Below, in pieces: positions 1 to 9,439 of a stretch of 64,000 nt of DNA. Source of the stretch: NORP294 sp047627915. GTDB lineage: Bacteria > Bacteroidota > Bacteroidia > Flavobacteriales_E > Vicingaceae. Every line of letters begins with the position of its first letter. Position 1 is the stretch's first letter. Below the pieces are notes generated by a model. That model worked only from the letters and a program-made list of their open reading frames with translations. It ran no database searches and was not told where the DNA came from. The stretch covers positions 1 through 64,000 of the forward strand of contig JBLHTZ010000010.1 in assembly GCA_047627915.1 (NCBI GenBank). The letters run 5' to 3'. A program made the translations under genes and the position numbers.

Positions 1-576
1 CACAATTCAGGCGTTCATGCTGCCTTGCACACTCAAAGCACAAGAACATCGGGTGGTTGTTTCGCCGGTGGTGGCATGGATGACCGTTTTGACTTTATTC
101 TAGCATCTGACGAAATCATAAACAACACCTATAAAATGAGGTACATTCCCAATACCTACCAAGCTGTTGGACAAGATGGGAATCGTTTTAATGGAACTAT
201 TATTTCACCTACCAATAATTCTGTTCCTACAGTTGTTTCGCAAGCGTTGTTTAATCTGAGTGATCATTTACCGGTAATCATGGATGTAGAAATTACCTTG
301 CCTTCTACAACCTCAATTCAAGAATCGGCCAATTTGGAAAAACTAAAATTTCAAAACCCAACAACCGGTAATTTATTGATTGATTTCTCCAATCAAAATC
401 AAAAAATAAACGTGGTTCAAATTTTAGATTTAACAGGGAAAGTTTTATTTGAAAAGCATTTAAATTCAGACACCTATGTTCAATTTGATGTGTCTGAATT
501 GAATTCTGGAGCCTATTTAATTCGAGCCACTTCGTCAAGTTATCAACAAATCGTCGAAAAGTTAATAAAGATTTAA
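1..576 (+). CDS. Secreted EEP-family (endonuclease/exonuclease/phosphatase) protein, 5' end outside window
   Basis: The reading frame is open from base 1, so the gene begins before the window and only about the last 191 residues are present. MDDRFDFIL followed by SDHLPV matches the C-terminal half of the EEP nuclease fold, where the Asp-His of the SDH motif is catalytic. The last ~75 residues, ending in GAYLIRATSSSYQQIVEKLIKI-type sequence, are a T9SS type A sorting domain, so the protein is probably exported and anchored or released at the cell surface. Family knowledge suggests phosphodiester hydrolysis of DNA or RNA. Whether this copy is a nuclease or a phosphatase cannot be decided without the N-terminal metal-binding part. 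Confidence 0.8.
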   Translation, partial: HNSGVHAALHTQSTRTSGGCFAGGGMDDRFDFILASDEIINNTYKMRYIPNTYQAVGQDGNRFNGTIISPTNNSVPTVVSQALFNLSDHLPVIMDVEITLPSTTSIQESANLEKLKFQNPTTGNLLIDFSNQNQKINVVQILDLTGKVLFEKHLNSDTYVQFDVSELNSGAYLIRATSSSYQQIVEKLIKI

Positions 577-706
577 CATTTCTGACCGTAGAATTAACTG
601 AGTCTTGTTCAATTTTGCATTGTAAAGTCTAGGCACCTATTCTCGAATATTTCGGAATTGATAAACGGCAGACTGGTCAATTATTCTAAATAAGAATTTT
701 GAACGA

Positions 707-2839
707 ATGTTGCCAATGAGAATTTATCTTACTATAGCTCTTTTAATACTGTCGGTTTTTATTAACGCTCAGTCGTTTGAGGAAAAAAACACTTCGGTTT
801 CTAACGTTAAAATTGCAGTTACTAACGTTGGTACTTTTGGAAATGCTTTCAGAGGGTATCGTGACGGCTCAGCAACAACCTCTTGTGAATTTCCTGCAGG
901 TTCAGGTGTAGAGCACCTGTTCGAATCGGGCATTTGGATTGGTGGAATTAGAAACGGTCAGGAGTTGGTGACCACTGCAGCAGTTGATGCTACACAAGGT
1001 TACATTACTGGAGGTTCTGGATTTGAATTTAGTGCTGTGCCAGGTACAGAATTGACAGAACGTTCTAGCTTTAAAGACAGTCCATTTTATACCCCACAGG
1101 CAGTTTCGCATCAAGATTACGTAGCTACTTTTTCCGATCGCTTTGTAATTGTTCCCAATACGAACATTCAAATTCAAAATCACACTCCCATGTTTTTAGA
1201 TGTGGAGTTAAGAACCTACAATTTCAACTTCGCTTTTAGCGATTTTGTTGTTTTTGTTGACATGAACATTGTCAACAGAGGTGATGCAAATGGAGGAGAG
1301 AACTTAATTGATAGTTTGCACATTGGACTTTGGGCCAATACTGTGGTAAGAAACTTAAATATTACTCCTGTAGGTTCTGGTGGAGCAGCCTTTTATGATA
1401 AAGGTGGTAACGGCTACATCGACAGTCTTCAAATGGCCTTTTGTTACGATCACAGCGGCGATGTTGGTTTTACCAACTCTTACATTGGACAAAAGTTTTT
1501 AGGTGCTTCCGATAAATTTGGATTTCACCATCCGTTTGTTGATAGTACATTTTATGACAATTACAATTCATGGATTTTTAATAATCCTGGAACTGGAACT
1601 TTTCAAGCACCCTCGGGCGAAGCGCAGCGTTACGATAAGTTGACTCGAGGTTTAGACGACGAAACCTGTTGGAAAAAAGACAGTGCCTGCGGAGGAGGAG
1701 GAACCTTTCAACAGCAATTAAATACTGCCGGAAACCGATCAGACCTAGTTTCTGTTGGTCCATTTAGAGATTTTAGAAAGGGTGATACCGTTAAAATTTC
1801 TTTTGCATTCGTTTTGGCTCCAAAGTTAGATGACGGACAGCCATACACCAATAACACAAGAGCACAGCAAGCTCAATTTAGATTAAACGCTCAACGAGCT
1901 CAAACGGCATTTAACGGTGAGGACGTTAACTTTAATGGTATTTTAGATGATGGAGAAGATGCTGATAGGAATGGAGAAATTACCCGATTTATTTTACCCT
2001 CTCCACCAGACATTCCGAAAACAAAAATTATTGCAGAAGACAATAAGGTAACACTTTATTGGTCGAACAATTCAGAAGCATCAATTGACCCCATTTCTCA
2101 ATCCAAAGATTTTGAAGGCTACCGAGTTTTTCTTACCAAATTAGGTTTTGATGTTACGGGAGTGCCTAATTTACTAAGAGATTTAAAGCCTTTGGCAGAG
2201 TATGATGTGTTGGGTAACCAAATTGCCAATGAAATTGGGTTGGAAGATATTACGTTAGATAGTCCAATACAATTTGAGGGGGATACAACAAAGTACTATT
2301 ACAAGTATGAAATCAACAACCTATTGAATGGGTGGCAATATGCCGTTGGTGTTTCTGCTTTCGATACAGGAGATGAAGAGCAGAATTTAGAGTCGTTAGA
2401 ATCATCCTTATTGGCAAACAACTTTAGGGTTTTTCCAGGAAAAAAGGCTAACGATGATATGGAAGAGAACGAGCCTTATGCTTATCCGAACCCTTATTAT
2501 TTTGGAGCATCTTGGGAAGGACAAAGTAACTTTCAGGAGCAAAGCAGAAAATTGGTCTTCGCCAATTTACCGAAGAAGTGCGTGATTCGGGTTTTTACAC
2601 CTGCCGGAGATTTAATCGATGAGATTTACCACGATGAAAACTACAAAGGAGAAGACATTCGATGGTTCCAAACATTTGGATCCGACGATACGGATAAGAA
2701 TAAATTCTCAGGCGGAGAGCATGCTTGGGATTTGCTGTCCAACTTCACACAAATCATTAGCCGAGGGGTATATGTTTTTGCGGTTGAAGACTTGGAAACA
2801 GGAGAAGTAAAAAAAGGAAAATTTGCAATCATTAAATAA
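707..2839 (+). CDS. Large secreted surface protein with FN3-like region and T9SS-like C-terminus
   Basis: A 710-residue exported protein with an N-terminal signal peptide (hydrophobic stretch ending INAQ). An ATG nine bases further in (716) gives a more typical signal-peptide start, MRIYLTIALL. Residues ~405-425 hold Asp/Asn/Gly-rich loops (NFNGILDDGEDADRNG) resembling calcium-binding dockerin-type loops. They are followed by an FN3-like stretch (VTLYWSNNSE, EGYRVF). Near residue 590 is AYPNPYYF, and the C-terminus (SRGVYVFAVEDLETGEVKKG) resembles T9SS or FlgD-like sorting regions. It is first in a run of six same-strand genes that includes a TonB receptor and a PorV/PorQ-family protein, so it is a plausible surface cargo of that system. 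No enzymatic motif is recognisable. Confidence 0.75.
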   Translation: MLPMRIYLTIALLILSVFINAQSFEEKNTSVSNVKIAVTNVGTFGNAFRGYRDGSATTSCEFPAGSGVEHLFESGIWIGGIRNGQELVTTAAVDATQGYITGGSGFEFSAVPGTELTERSSFKDSPFYTPQAVSHQDYVATFSDRFVIVPNTNIQIQNHTPMFLDVELRTYNFNFAFSDFVVFVDMNIVNRGDANGGENLIDSLHIGLWANTVVRNLNITPVGSGGAAFYDKGGNGYIDSLQMAFCYDHSGDVGFTNSYIGQKFLGASDKFGFHHPFVDSTFYDNYNSWIFNNPGTGTFQAPSGEAQRYDKLTRGLDDETCWKKDSACGGGGTFQQQLNTAGNRSDLVSVGPFRDFRKGDTVKISFAFVLAPKLDDGQPYTNNTRAQQAQFRLNAQRAQTAFNGEDVNFNGILDDGEDADRNGEITRFILPSPPDIPKTKIIAEDNKVTLYWSNNSEASIDPISQSKDFEGYRVFLTKLGFDVTGVPNLLRDLKPLAEYDVLGNQIANEIGLEDITLDSPIQFEGDTTKYYYKYEINNLLNGWQYAVGVSAFDTGDEEQNLESLESSLLANNFRVFPGKKANDDMEENEPYAYPNPYYFGASWEGQSNFQEQSRKLVFANLPKKCVIRVFTPAGDLIDEIYHDENYKGEDIRWFQTFGSDDTDKNKFSGGEHAWDLLSNFTQIISRGVYVFAVEDLETGEVKKGKFAIIK

Positions 2840-2891
2840 AAGTTCACGAATAACAATCAATTCATATTAAGTTAAATTAAAATCAAAAAAA

Positions 2892-5096
2892 ATGAAAAAA
2901 CTATTACTATCGATCGTAGGAATCTTTGCAGCAGGCGCAGCTTTTGCTCAAACATATCCCTATGTGGACGTTAATCAAATTAGTTTTGTAAGTCAGGCAA
3001 ACTTGCAAAATTGTAATGACTCTTCTGCTTATTTAGGAGATACTGTTAGAACAAGAGGAGTTGTAATCATGGATGGAAATTTAAGTGAAGTTTCATCTGG
3101 TAGTGTAACCGGAGGAAGCAGACCTTTTATTCACATTGCAGATACTTCAAACGGTGGAGCTCAAGGTCCATTTAGTTCTATCAATTTGATGGGAGTAAAT
3201 GCAGGAACGAGTAACCCAAATAACAACATTGAGAATGCTTTGGCAGGAGATATTATAGATGTCATTTGTATTGTAAGTGAATTTGCAGGCGGTATTCAAT
3301 TGCAACCATTAAGTTCTACTTCAGTAACAATTGTTGGAGTTGGTAATGCTCCAGCACCAGTTGTTGTTCCTGTAGGAGATTTGCAAGACAATCAAAGAGT
3401 TAACCAATTGACTACTGGTGAGCAGTGGGAAGGAGCTTATGTTGAAATTCAAAATGTTACAGTAACAGGGGTTTCAACCTTTAGTGGTGGAAACAGAACT
3501 GAAATTACTGTTGAAGATGCAAATGGCAATAGAATCTTAGTTGCAGATCGTTATTTAGGAATGAGAATGGCAGGAGTACCTACTGTTAACCCAAACTCAC
3601 CTGATACCATTGGTAATTTCGTTGTTCCAGCTGTTGGAACAGTGTACAACTACATCAGAGGTGTAATTGTACAAGATGAAAATGGCCCATGTTACCCAGG
3701 TTCTAGCGGCTTTGCAGGTGGTTATGAAATAAACCCACTTGACTCTAACGATTTTGATAAGGCTGCATCGCCAGCAATTATTTCAAATGTATCAAGAAGT
3801 ATTTTAGTTCCAAATGCAACACAGTCAGTAAATGTTACCGCAGATATAATTGACTTTGATGGTGTAGTAACTTCTGCTACTTTGTTTTACACAGCTGATC
3901 AAGCTGCTCCGGCTAACTTGTTTCAGTCTGTTGCAATGACGAACACATCAGGAAGTATCTACAATGCAACTATTCCTGCAAATCCATTGGATTCAGTAGT
4001 TCGTTATTTTATTGTTGCTATCGATGATAGCTCTAATGTTACAAGCAGTCCTTCAAGTTCTATTACTGGTCCTTTGAATACTTACTTTTATACGGTTCGT
4101 CCAAATGGCGCAACAATCATGGATATTCAATTTAATCCTAGTCCTTCAAGTGATGCTTCTCCTTTAGAAAATGATACAGTAACAGTAACAGGTATTGTAA
4201 CTGCCTCATTCGCAACAGGAGACTTAGGGTTCTTATACATTCAAGATGCAACTGCTACAGAAAACGCAGGTATTTTTGTAAACGGTGGACCTGTTAGTGT
4301 TTTTGGATTAAACAGAGGTGATGAGGTTACAGTTCAAGGTGTTGTTGAGGAAGCTTTTGGCTTTACTCGTTTAAATGCATTAACAGTAACGGCAACTTCT
4401 AATACAGGAACCATTACTCCAATTGTGATTGATCCTTCTGACGCAGCTCTTTTCGGAACGAGTGCTTCAGCAGACTTAGAAAAATACGAAAGTATGTTGT
4501 TGAGATATGAGAATCCAATGATGGCTGGTAGTGTTAATGTTACTAATCCTAACTTAGGTTTTGGTGAATTTGAAGTTGCTTCAGGTGCAACAGCAACTGT
4601 AGGAGCAAGAGTTTTAACTGCAAGACAAGTATTAGGTCAGGCACAAGGTTCAATTGATGTTTCTTACACTTCTGATACTGCACAGTACGGTGCAGGATTG
4701 AATGTAACTCCTATTCAATTGACTACAAACTATACGTTTGATGCTTTAGAAGGAATTTTATTCTACGCTTTTGGAAACTACAAGTTAACTCCAAGAAACA
4801 ATGCTGACTTTGTGAACGTAATTGTTGGAATTAAGTCGTTAACCTCAAACGAAGTTGAAACTGCTATTTATCCAAACCCAGCAGAAAATCAAGTAAACAT
4901 TAGAATTGATGAGTCTTATAATTTTAATAATTTGAATGTTCAAGTTGTTGATTTAACAGGACGAGTTGTTTTAGATACTCAGATTAATTCTGCAATGAGC
5001 ACGTTAAGTGTTGATGGTTTAGAAAAAGGTATTTACTTAGTTAGAATTGCTAACGGAAGTGAAACAATCCATGCTTCTAAATTGATTTTAAAATAA
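2892..5096 (+). CDS. Secreted T9SS cargo with OB-fold-like domains resembling extracellular nuclease accessory domains
   Basis: A 734-residue protein with a clear signal peptide (cleavage after AFAQ) and a C-terminal T9SS type A sorting domain (~residues 655-734; IYPNPAENQVNIRI, LEKGIYLVRI). The N-terminal region (DTVRTRGVVI, RPFIHIADTS) and a second region at ~405-560 (VTVTGIVTASF, LGFLYIQDAT, GIFVNGG, GDEVTVQGVVEEAFGFTRL) have the pattern of OB-fold domains found next to the catalytic domain in extracellular ExeM/NucH/YhcR-type nucleases. No EEP catalytic domain is present here, but an EEP protein lies just upstream at 1-576. A nucleic-acid or polyanion binding role is inferred, not shown. 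A strong terminator follows directly. Confidence 0.75.
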   Translation: MKKLLLSIVGIFAAGAAFAQTYPYVDVNQISFVSQANLQNCNDSSAYLGDTVRTRGVVIMDGNLSEVSSGSVTGGSRPFIHIADTSNGGAQGPFSSINLMGVNAGTSNPNNNIENALAGDIIDVICIVSEFAGGIQLQPLSSTSVTIVGVGNAPAPVVVPVGDLQDNQRVNQLTTGEQWEGAYVEIQNVTVTGVSTFSGGNRTEITVEDANGNRILVADRYLGMRMAGVPTVNPNSPDTIGNFVVPAVGTVYNYIRGVIVQDENGPCYPGSSGFAGGYEINPLDSNDFDKAASPAIISNVSRSILVPNATQSVNVTADIIDFDGVVTSATLFYTADQAAPANLFQSVAMTNTSGSIYNATIPANPLDSVVRYFIVAIDDSSNVTSSPSSSITGPLNTYFYTVRPNGATIMDIQFNPSPSSDASPLENDTVTVTGIVTASFATGDLGFLYIQDATATENAGIFVNGGPVSVFGLNRGDEVTVQGVVEEAFGFTRLNALTVTATSNTGTITPIVIDPSDAALFGTSASADLEKYESMLLRYENPMMAGSVNVTNPNLGFGEFEVASGATATVGARVLTARQVLGQAQGSIDVSYTSDTAQYGAGLNVTPIQLTTNYTFDALEGILFYAFGNYKLTPRNNADFVNVIVGIKSLTSNEVETAIYPNPAENQVNIRIDESYNFNNLNVQVVDLTGRVVLDTQINSAMSTLSVDGLEKGIYLVRIANGSETIHASKLILK

Positions 5097-5103
5097 TTGA
5101 TTA

Positions 5104-5143
5104 AAACTCGTCCCGGAACTGTTTCGGGACGAGTTTATTTTTT
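5104..5143 (+). terminator. Intrinsic terminator after the OB-fold secreted protein
   Basis: AAACTCGTCCCG (5104-5115) and CGGGACGAGTTT (5125-5136) form a perfect 12-bp stem with a 9-base loop, followed by ATTTTTT. The T-run ends only three bases before the next start codon at 5147, so the next gene either depends on read-through or is transcribed from a promoter inside the 2892 gene. Confidence 0.9.
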
Positions 5144-5146
5144 ACT

Positions 5147-6607
5147 ATGAGAAAGAACTTATACTATTTACTAGGAGCGCTAGTTCTCTTCTTTGTTGCT
5201 TGCGACAAGGGCGAAGAGCTAGGCAATGAAGCACCTAACACTCAGTTTTCGCTAAAAGCGATTAACTTAAGTGGGGAGAATCGTTTGAATAGTATTGTGA
5301 GTTTATCATGGTCTGGAAACGATCCTGATGGATACGTGAAAGGATTTGAATTATCGAGAGATGGTATTCAATGGACTTTTACCACCGTTCAAGATTCAAC
5401 TTTTAGATTTAGTTTAACTGCCGGTTCTGATACGGCAGACATTCAACTTTTTGTTCGAGCTATAGACAATGAAAATTTAGCAGATCCTACTCCGGATCGT
5501 TTGAATGTTCCTATTCGGAATACACCTCCAACCGCTGAGTTTGGAGAAGATTTAAGTATCCCAGATACAGCATATTTAGTGGCAACCACCGAATGGAAAG
5601 CTACTGATATTGATGGTGATGCAACCATTACACAAGTATTGCTAAGTATTAACGGAAAGGAATGGTATCCTTTAAACCGTACAAAAAATATTATATCCAT
5701 TGTTCCGTTGGACGCTACAGCGAATGATTCTGTAGACGCTTTAATTTATTACGGAACAGAGTCAACACCGCAAAGTCAAGTTGTAAAGGGCTTAGTGATG
5801 AATGACACCAATCGATTGTTTATTAAATCAATTGATCAAGCAGGGTCAGAAAGTAGTATCGATACTTCTTCTACCTTTTTTATGAAAGGAAAGTCAAATG
5901 ACTTTTTAGTTGTTGGGGGAGTTCCAGCAGCCAATGATGACTATAAAGATATATTGCAAAATGGAATTAATTTAGATTTTGACTTTATTGATTTGGCAAT
6001 AAACAGTGGAGAGAATCAACCAAAAATTTGGAACATTACATTTAGGTTACAACTTCGTCAGTTTTCAAAGTTATTCCTGTACAGTGACGAGTCGCTATTT
6101 GACAATACATACACGAATCAAAAAAGCTTTATTTTAGAATTTGCAGCAGCCTCTTTACTAGATTTTGCAAACCAAGGGGGCAAGTATTTCATATCAACTT
6201 CTTTTAACCACAATACCAACATTGATGCTTTTACCGGGGTTTTACCAATTAGCTCGGTTTCCACAAGGAATTTTGGTTCAGCCAGACTTTGGGGGGCCGC
6301 TCGTGGAGACTCCGCTTTAATTTCAAACCTTCCGAACTTTCCGAACCTTACCACACAACAGTTTGCAATTACAGGGGTTGGGGTTTTTAATATCGATTCT
6401 ACAGATACTGAAGTATTATACGAAGGACAATTGTCTGATGGCTCAAATCGTAATGAATGGCCGGATACGAAGATTGTTGCTTCAGGAAGAAGATTGAATG
6501 GGAAATTGAATCAAGTATTCTTTAATGTTCAACTTTTTGAATTAAAAGGAAACCCAGCCAACTTGAATGCCTTGTTCAACCAAATTTTAAACGTAGAATT
6601 TAATTGA
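5147..6607 (+). CDS. Surface lipoprotein with FN3/Ig-like repeats
   Basis: A 486-residue protein with a lipoprotein signal peptide; the lipobox FVAC puts the acylated cysteine near residue 19. Two beta-sandwich-like repeats follow (SLSWSGNDPDGYVKGFELS and TTEWKATDIDGDATITQVLLS), each with the W..D.DGD.....S pattern common in Bacteroidota FN3/Ig-like lipoproteins. The C-terminal half has no recognisable family. The stop codon shares a base with the ATG of the TonB receptor gene (TGATG), so the two are probably translationally coupled. An accessory subunit of the receptor at the outer-membrane surface is likely by context, much as SusD-like lipoproteins sit next to SusC receptors, although this is not a SusD homologue by sequence. 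Confidence 0.7.
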   Translation: MRKNLYYLLGALVLFFVACDKGEELGNEAPNTQFSLKAINLSGENRLNSIVSLSWSGNDPDGYVKGFELSRDGIQWTFTTVQDSTFRFSLTAGSDTADIQLFVRAIDNENLADPTPDRLNVPIRNTPPTAEFGEDLSIPDTAYLVATTEWKATDIDGDATITQVLLSINGKEWYPLNRTKNIISIVPLDATANDSVDALIYYGTESTPQSQVVKGLVMNDTNRLFIKSIDQAGSESSIDTSSTFFMKGKSNDFLVVGGVPAANDDYKDILQNGINLDFDFIDLAINSGENQPKIWNITFRLQLRQFSKLFLYSDESLFDNTYTNQKSFILEFAAASLLDFANQGGKYFISTSFNHNTNIDAFTGVLPISSVSTRNFGSARLWGAARGDSALISNLPNFPNLTTQQFAITGVGVFNIDSTDTEVLYEGQLSDGSNRNEWPDTKIVASGRRLNGKLNQVFFNVQLFELKGNPANLNALFNQILNVEFN

Positions 6608-9438
6608 TGAGAAAGATATTTAACATCTTATTGGTCATTCTAATTGGATTTTCTGCATCTGCGCAGGAAGTGGGAGGTACTTTAACAGGAGTAATCACTG
6701 ACGCTGAAACGGGTGAAACATTAATCGGAGCTAACGTTATAATTGTTGGAACGTATAAAGCGGTGAGTTCGGATTTTAATGGAAAATATACCTTAGACAA
6801 AGTTAAAGCTGGCGATTATTCAATTAAGTTCAGTTACATCGGCTACGCTGATAAAATTTACAACGGTATTTCTTTTAAGGAAGGCAAGACCATGACGATT
6901 GATGTGGCGTTAACCACAAAAACAAATGCAATTGAAGAGGTAGAAATTGTTGGTGCCAAGAGCTTGGTGAACCTTGAAGAAGCAAAGTCTTCTGTAACAA
7001 TTTCTCAAAAAGACATTGCCGATATGAACGTAAGAGACGTTCAAGAAGTAGCAGCCATGCAGTCAGGTATCAATAAGACTCCTGATGGGCTGCAAATTAG
7101 AGGTGCTCGAGTTTATGAAACCCAATACATTGTTGACGGTATTTCTGCTCAAGATCCATTAGCCGGGACAGGTTTTGGGGTGAATGTAGCCTCAAGTTCA
7201 GTCGGAAGTGTTGATATTGTTACCGGTGGTGTAGGTGCAGAATTTGGAGATGGATCCTCAGGATTGATCAATACCACAATTCGTGAAGGTGGAGATAAGA
7301 TGGAATACGCCGGAAGTTGGCAACGAGACAACTTAGGGGTGAATAAGAATCAAGGAACTGCTTGGAATACTGATATCGTTGAGTTTTCTGCGGGAGGGCC
7401 AGTGCCTTTCACAAACAAGAAAATGTCCTTCTTTACCAACTTTACTACTCGGTTAACAGATACTTATTTTGGTGAAGAGGCAGATCAATTGAGGAGTTCG
7501 CTCTTTCCTGATAATAATGCCTATTGGGCGCCACGACAAGACAATAATTTTACCAATACCTTTAAATTATCGTATGACTTCGGGAAAGGAACAAAGCTGA
7601 CTTTAACGAATCAGCATAGTTTGAGTATCAATCAGAATACAAGAACACTACAAATTGTAGGTTTTGATGCAATTCTTCAACCGGGATACCAATTTGAAAG
7701 AAGTCTAAATTTAGATAACGCAACCACTTACACGCATCACTCCAACTTAACTGCTTTAAATTTTAAGAAAATTATCAATGACAATTGGTGGTTCAATGTT
7801 TCCGCAGGTCGTTTGTTCACCAATTTAAGAGCAGATGCGAATGCAAGGCCATTTAGGGAAGAAACGATTGATCAAATTTATGATGAGCGCTCGATAGTAA
7901 CTGATCCAGTAGCGATCTTTAATCCTGGTGATGATGTTCAATTTGTTTTACCTGGCCCAGGGTTAGTAAACAATGGAGGAATTAGTAACGTTTGGCACGA
8001 TCACTATGCTAGAGAATACACCTTGAAAGCAAAGTTTACAAGGTATTCTACTTCACAAAAGAGTAAATTAAGTTTTGGTGTGGAGCACAAAAGTACCGAG
8101 TATCAGTGGGTAGATGTAAGCAGCCCTTGGATAGGTGCACCAATTCAAATTAACGATTCTCTAACTTCACCTTCCACTAGTGTTGGTTCTTCAAACGACA
8201 TTTGGAAAGTGAATCCTTTTAACGGAGGAATTTTTGTAAGTGATGAAATTCGTTACCGTGGTATCATTGCTACCTTGGGCGCAAGACTAAACTACTGGGC
8301 ACCGGGTAAATTTGCTGACGATGCAGTTGCAGATCCAAACTCTCCGGTATTAGACCAAGTTCGTGAAGACTACATGGATAAAACCACTGGTGTTTTTGGA
8401 AGAAGAATTAAAGCGAGAATTTTACCGCGAATCAACGTTTCCTTTCCGGTAACGGAAAACAATGTATTGTACTTCAACTACAGTCACCAAATGCGTTTAC
8501 CGCACCCTCGATTTGTTTATGCTGGGTTAGATGAAGAATTTCAAGATCGTTCATTCTTATCCAATTTAGGTAACCCAGACATTAACCCTGAGGTAAATAT
8601 TTCATACGAAGTAGGGTACAAGACGCAAATTACCAAAGACATCGGCCTGACCTTAGCTGCATTTAACAACAACCGTTTTGATTACATTGTGCAACGTAGG
8701 GTAATTGTGCAAGATCAAACTGGAAGACCGGTAACAAAGAGAATGTACATTAACCAAGATTACGCTAGAATTTTTGGTTTAGAAGGAGGACTCTCTGTTC
8801 GGTATGCAAAGTATTTTAGATCCTTTTTAAACATGACGTATCAAGTTGCGAGAGGAAAATCGAATTCAGCGAGAGAGTCTGGTTTACAGATTGAACAAAC
8901 TGGAGCAATTGCTTTATCTTCAGAGCAATATTTAGCATTTGACAGGCCATGGGACGTAACACTTGGAATTGTTTTTAGTACCGATTCTACTTTTAAAATT
9001 CGTGGAAAAGCGATACCAGGGTTAAGAATCTTTGCATCGTTTAATTACGTTTCTGGATTTAGATACACTCCACTTCGTCAAGAAGGTGTGAACAGCATTG
9101 GTCGACCACAATTTATAACGCTTGATGATCAATATCTACAAGGACAAGCAAACCCTTGGTTCAACTCAGATTTAAAGATTAGCAAAAACATTTGGTTGTC
9201 GAAAGAAAAGAAAGCAGGGTTGATAGTTAGTGTTGAGGTTCGTAATTTATTGAATATTCAGAATGCTCAAATTGTTAATCCGGTTACTGGAAGAGCGTAC
9301 GAGCCAGGTGATGATGTTCCTAACGAATGGAGAGATCCTAGATTTGTAGGTCCAGAAGAAAGTGGGACACCACCAAACGACCCTTCAAGATATCAAGCTC
9401 CTAGACAAATTTTATATGGCATATCATTTAAGTTTTAA
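6607..9438 (+). CDS. TonB-dependent outer-membrane receptor with carboxypeptidase-regulatory-like domain
   Basis: A 943-residue outer-membrane receptor with a signal peptide ending SASAQ. Residues ~24-110 are a CarboxypepD_reg-like domain (GVITDAETGETLIGANV, SYIGY). Next comes a plug domain (~120-220; LQIRGARVYETQYIVDG, VDIVTGG.GAEFGDGSSG), then a long beta-barrel ending in aromatic Phe (GISFKF). I chose the ATG at 6607, which overlaps the previous stop by one base, over the TTG three bases earlier. It is flanked by lipoprotein genes and followed by a PorV/PorQ-family gene. Energised uptake or surface-protein handling via TonB is expected; the substrate cannot be read from the sequence. Confidence 0.9.
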   Translation: MRKIFNILLVILIGFSASAQEVGGTLTGVITDAETGETLIGANVIIVGTYKAVSSDFNGKYTLDKVKAGDYSIKFSYIGYADKIYNGISFKEGKTMTIDVALTTKTNAIEEVEIVGAKSLVNLEEAKSSVTISQKDIADMNVRDVQEVAAMQSGINKTPDGLQIRGARVYETQYIVDGISAQDPLAGTGFGVNVASSSVGSVDIVTGGVGAEFGDGSSGLINTTIREGGDKMEYAGSWQRDNLGVNKNQGTAWNTDIVEFSAGGPVPFTNKKMSFFTNFTTRLTDTYFGEEADQLRSSLFPDNNAYWAPRQDNNFTNTFKLSYDFGKGTKLTLTNQHSLSINQNTRTLQIVGFDAILQPGYQFERSLNLDNATTYTHHSNLTALNFKKIINDNWWFNVSAGRLFTNLRADANARPFREETIDQIYDERSIVTDPVAIFNPGDDVQFVLPGPGLVNNGGISNVWHDHYAREYTLKAKFTRYSTSQKSKLSFGVEHKSTEYQWVDVSSPWIGAPIQINDSLTSPSTSVGSSNDIWKVNPFNGGIFVSDEIRYRGIIATLGARLNYWAPGKFADDAVADPNSPVLDQVREDYMDKTTGVFGRRIKARILPRINVSFPVTENNVLYFNYSHQMRLPHPRFVYAGLDEEFQDRSFLSNLGNPDINPEVNISYEVGYKTQITKDIGLTLAAFNNNRFDYIVQRRVIVQDQTGRPVTKRMYINQDYARIFGLEGGLSVRYAKYFRSFLNMTYQVARGKSNSARESGLQIEQTGAIALSSEQYLAFDRPWDVTLGIVFSTDSTFKIRGKAIPGLRIFASFNYVSGFRYTPLRQEGVNSIGRPQFITLDDQYLQGQANPWFNSDLKISKNIWLSKEKKAGLIVSVEVRNLLNIQNAQIVNPVTGRAYEPGDDVPNEWRDPRFVGPEESGTPPNDPSRYQAPRQILYGISFKF

Positions 9439-9439
9439 G

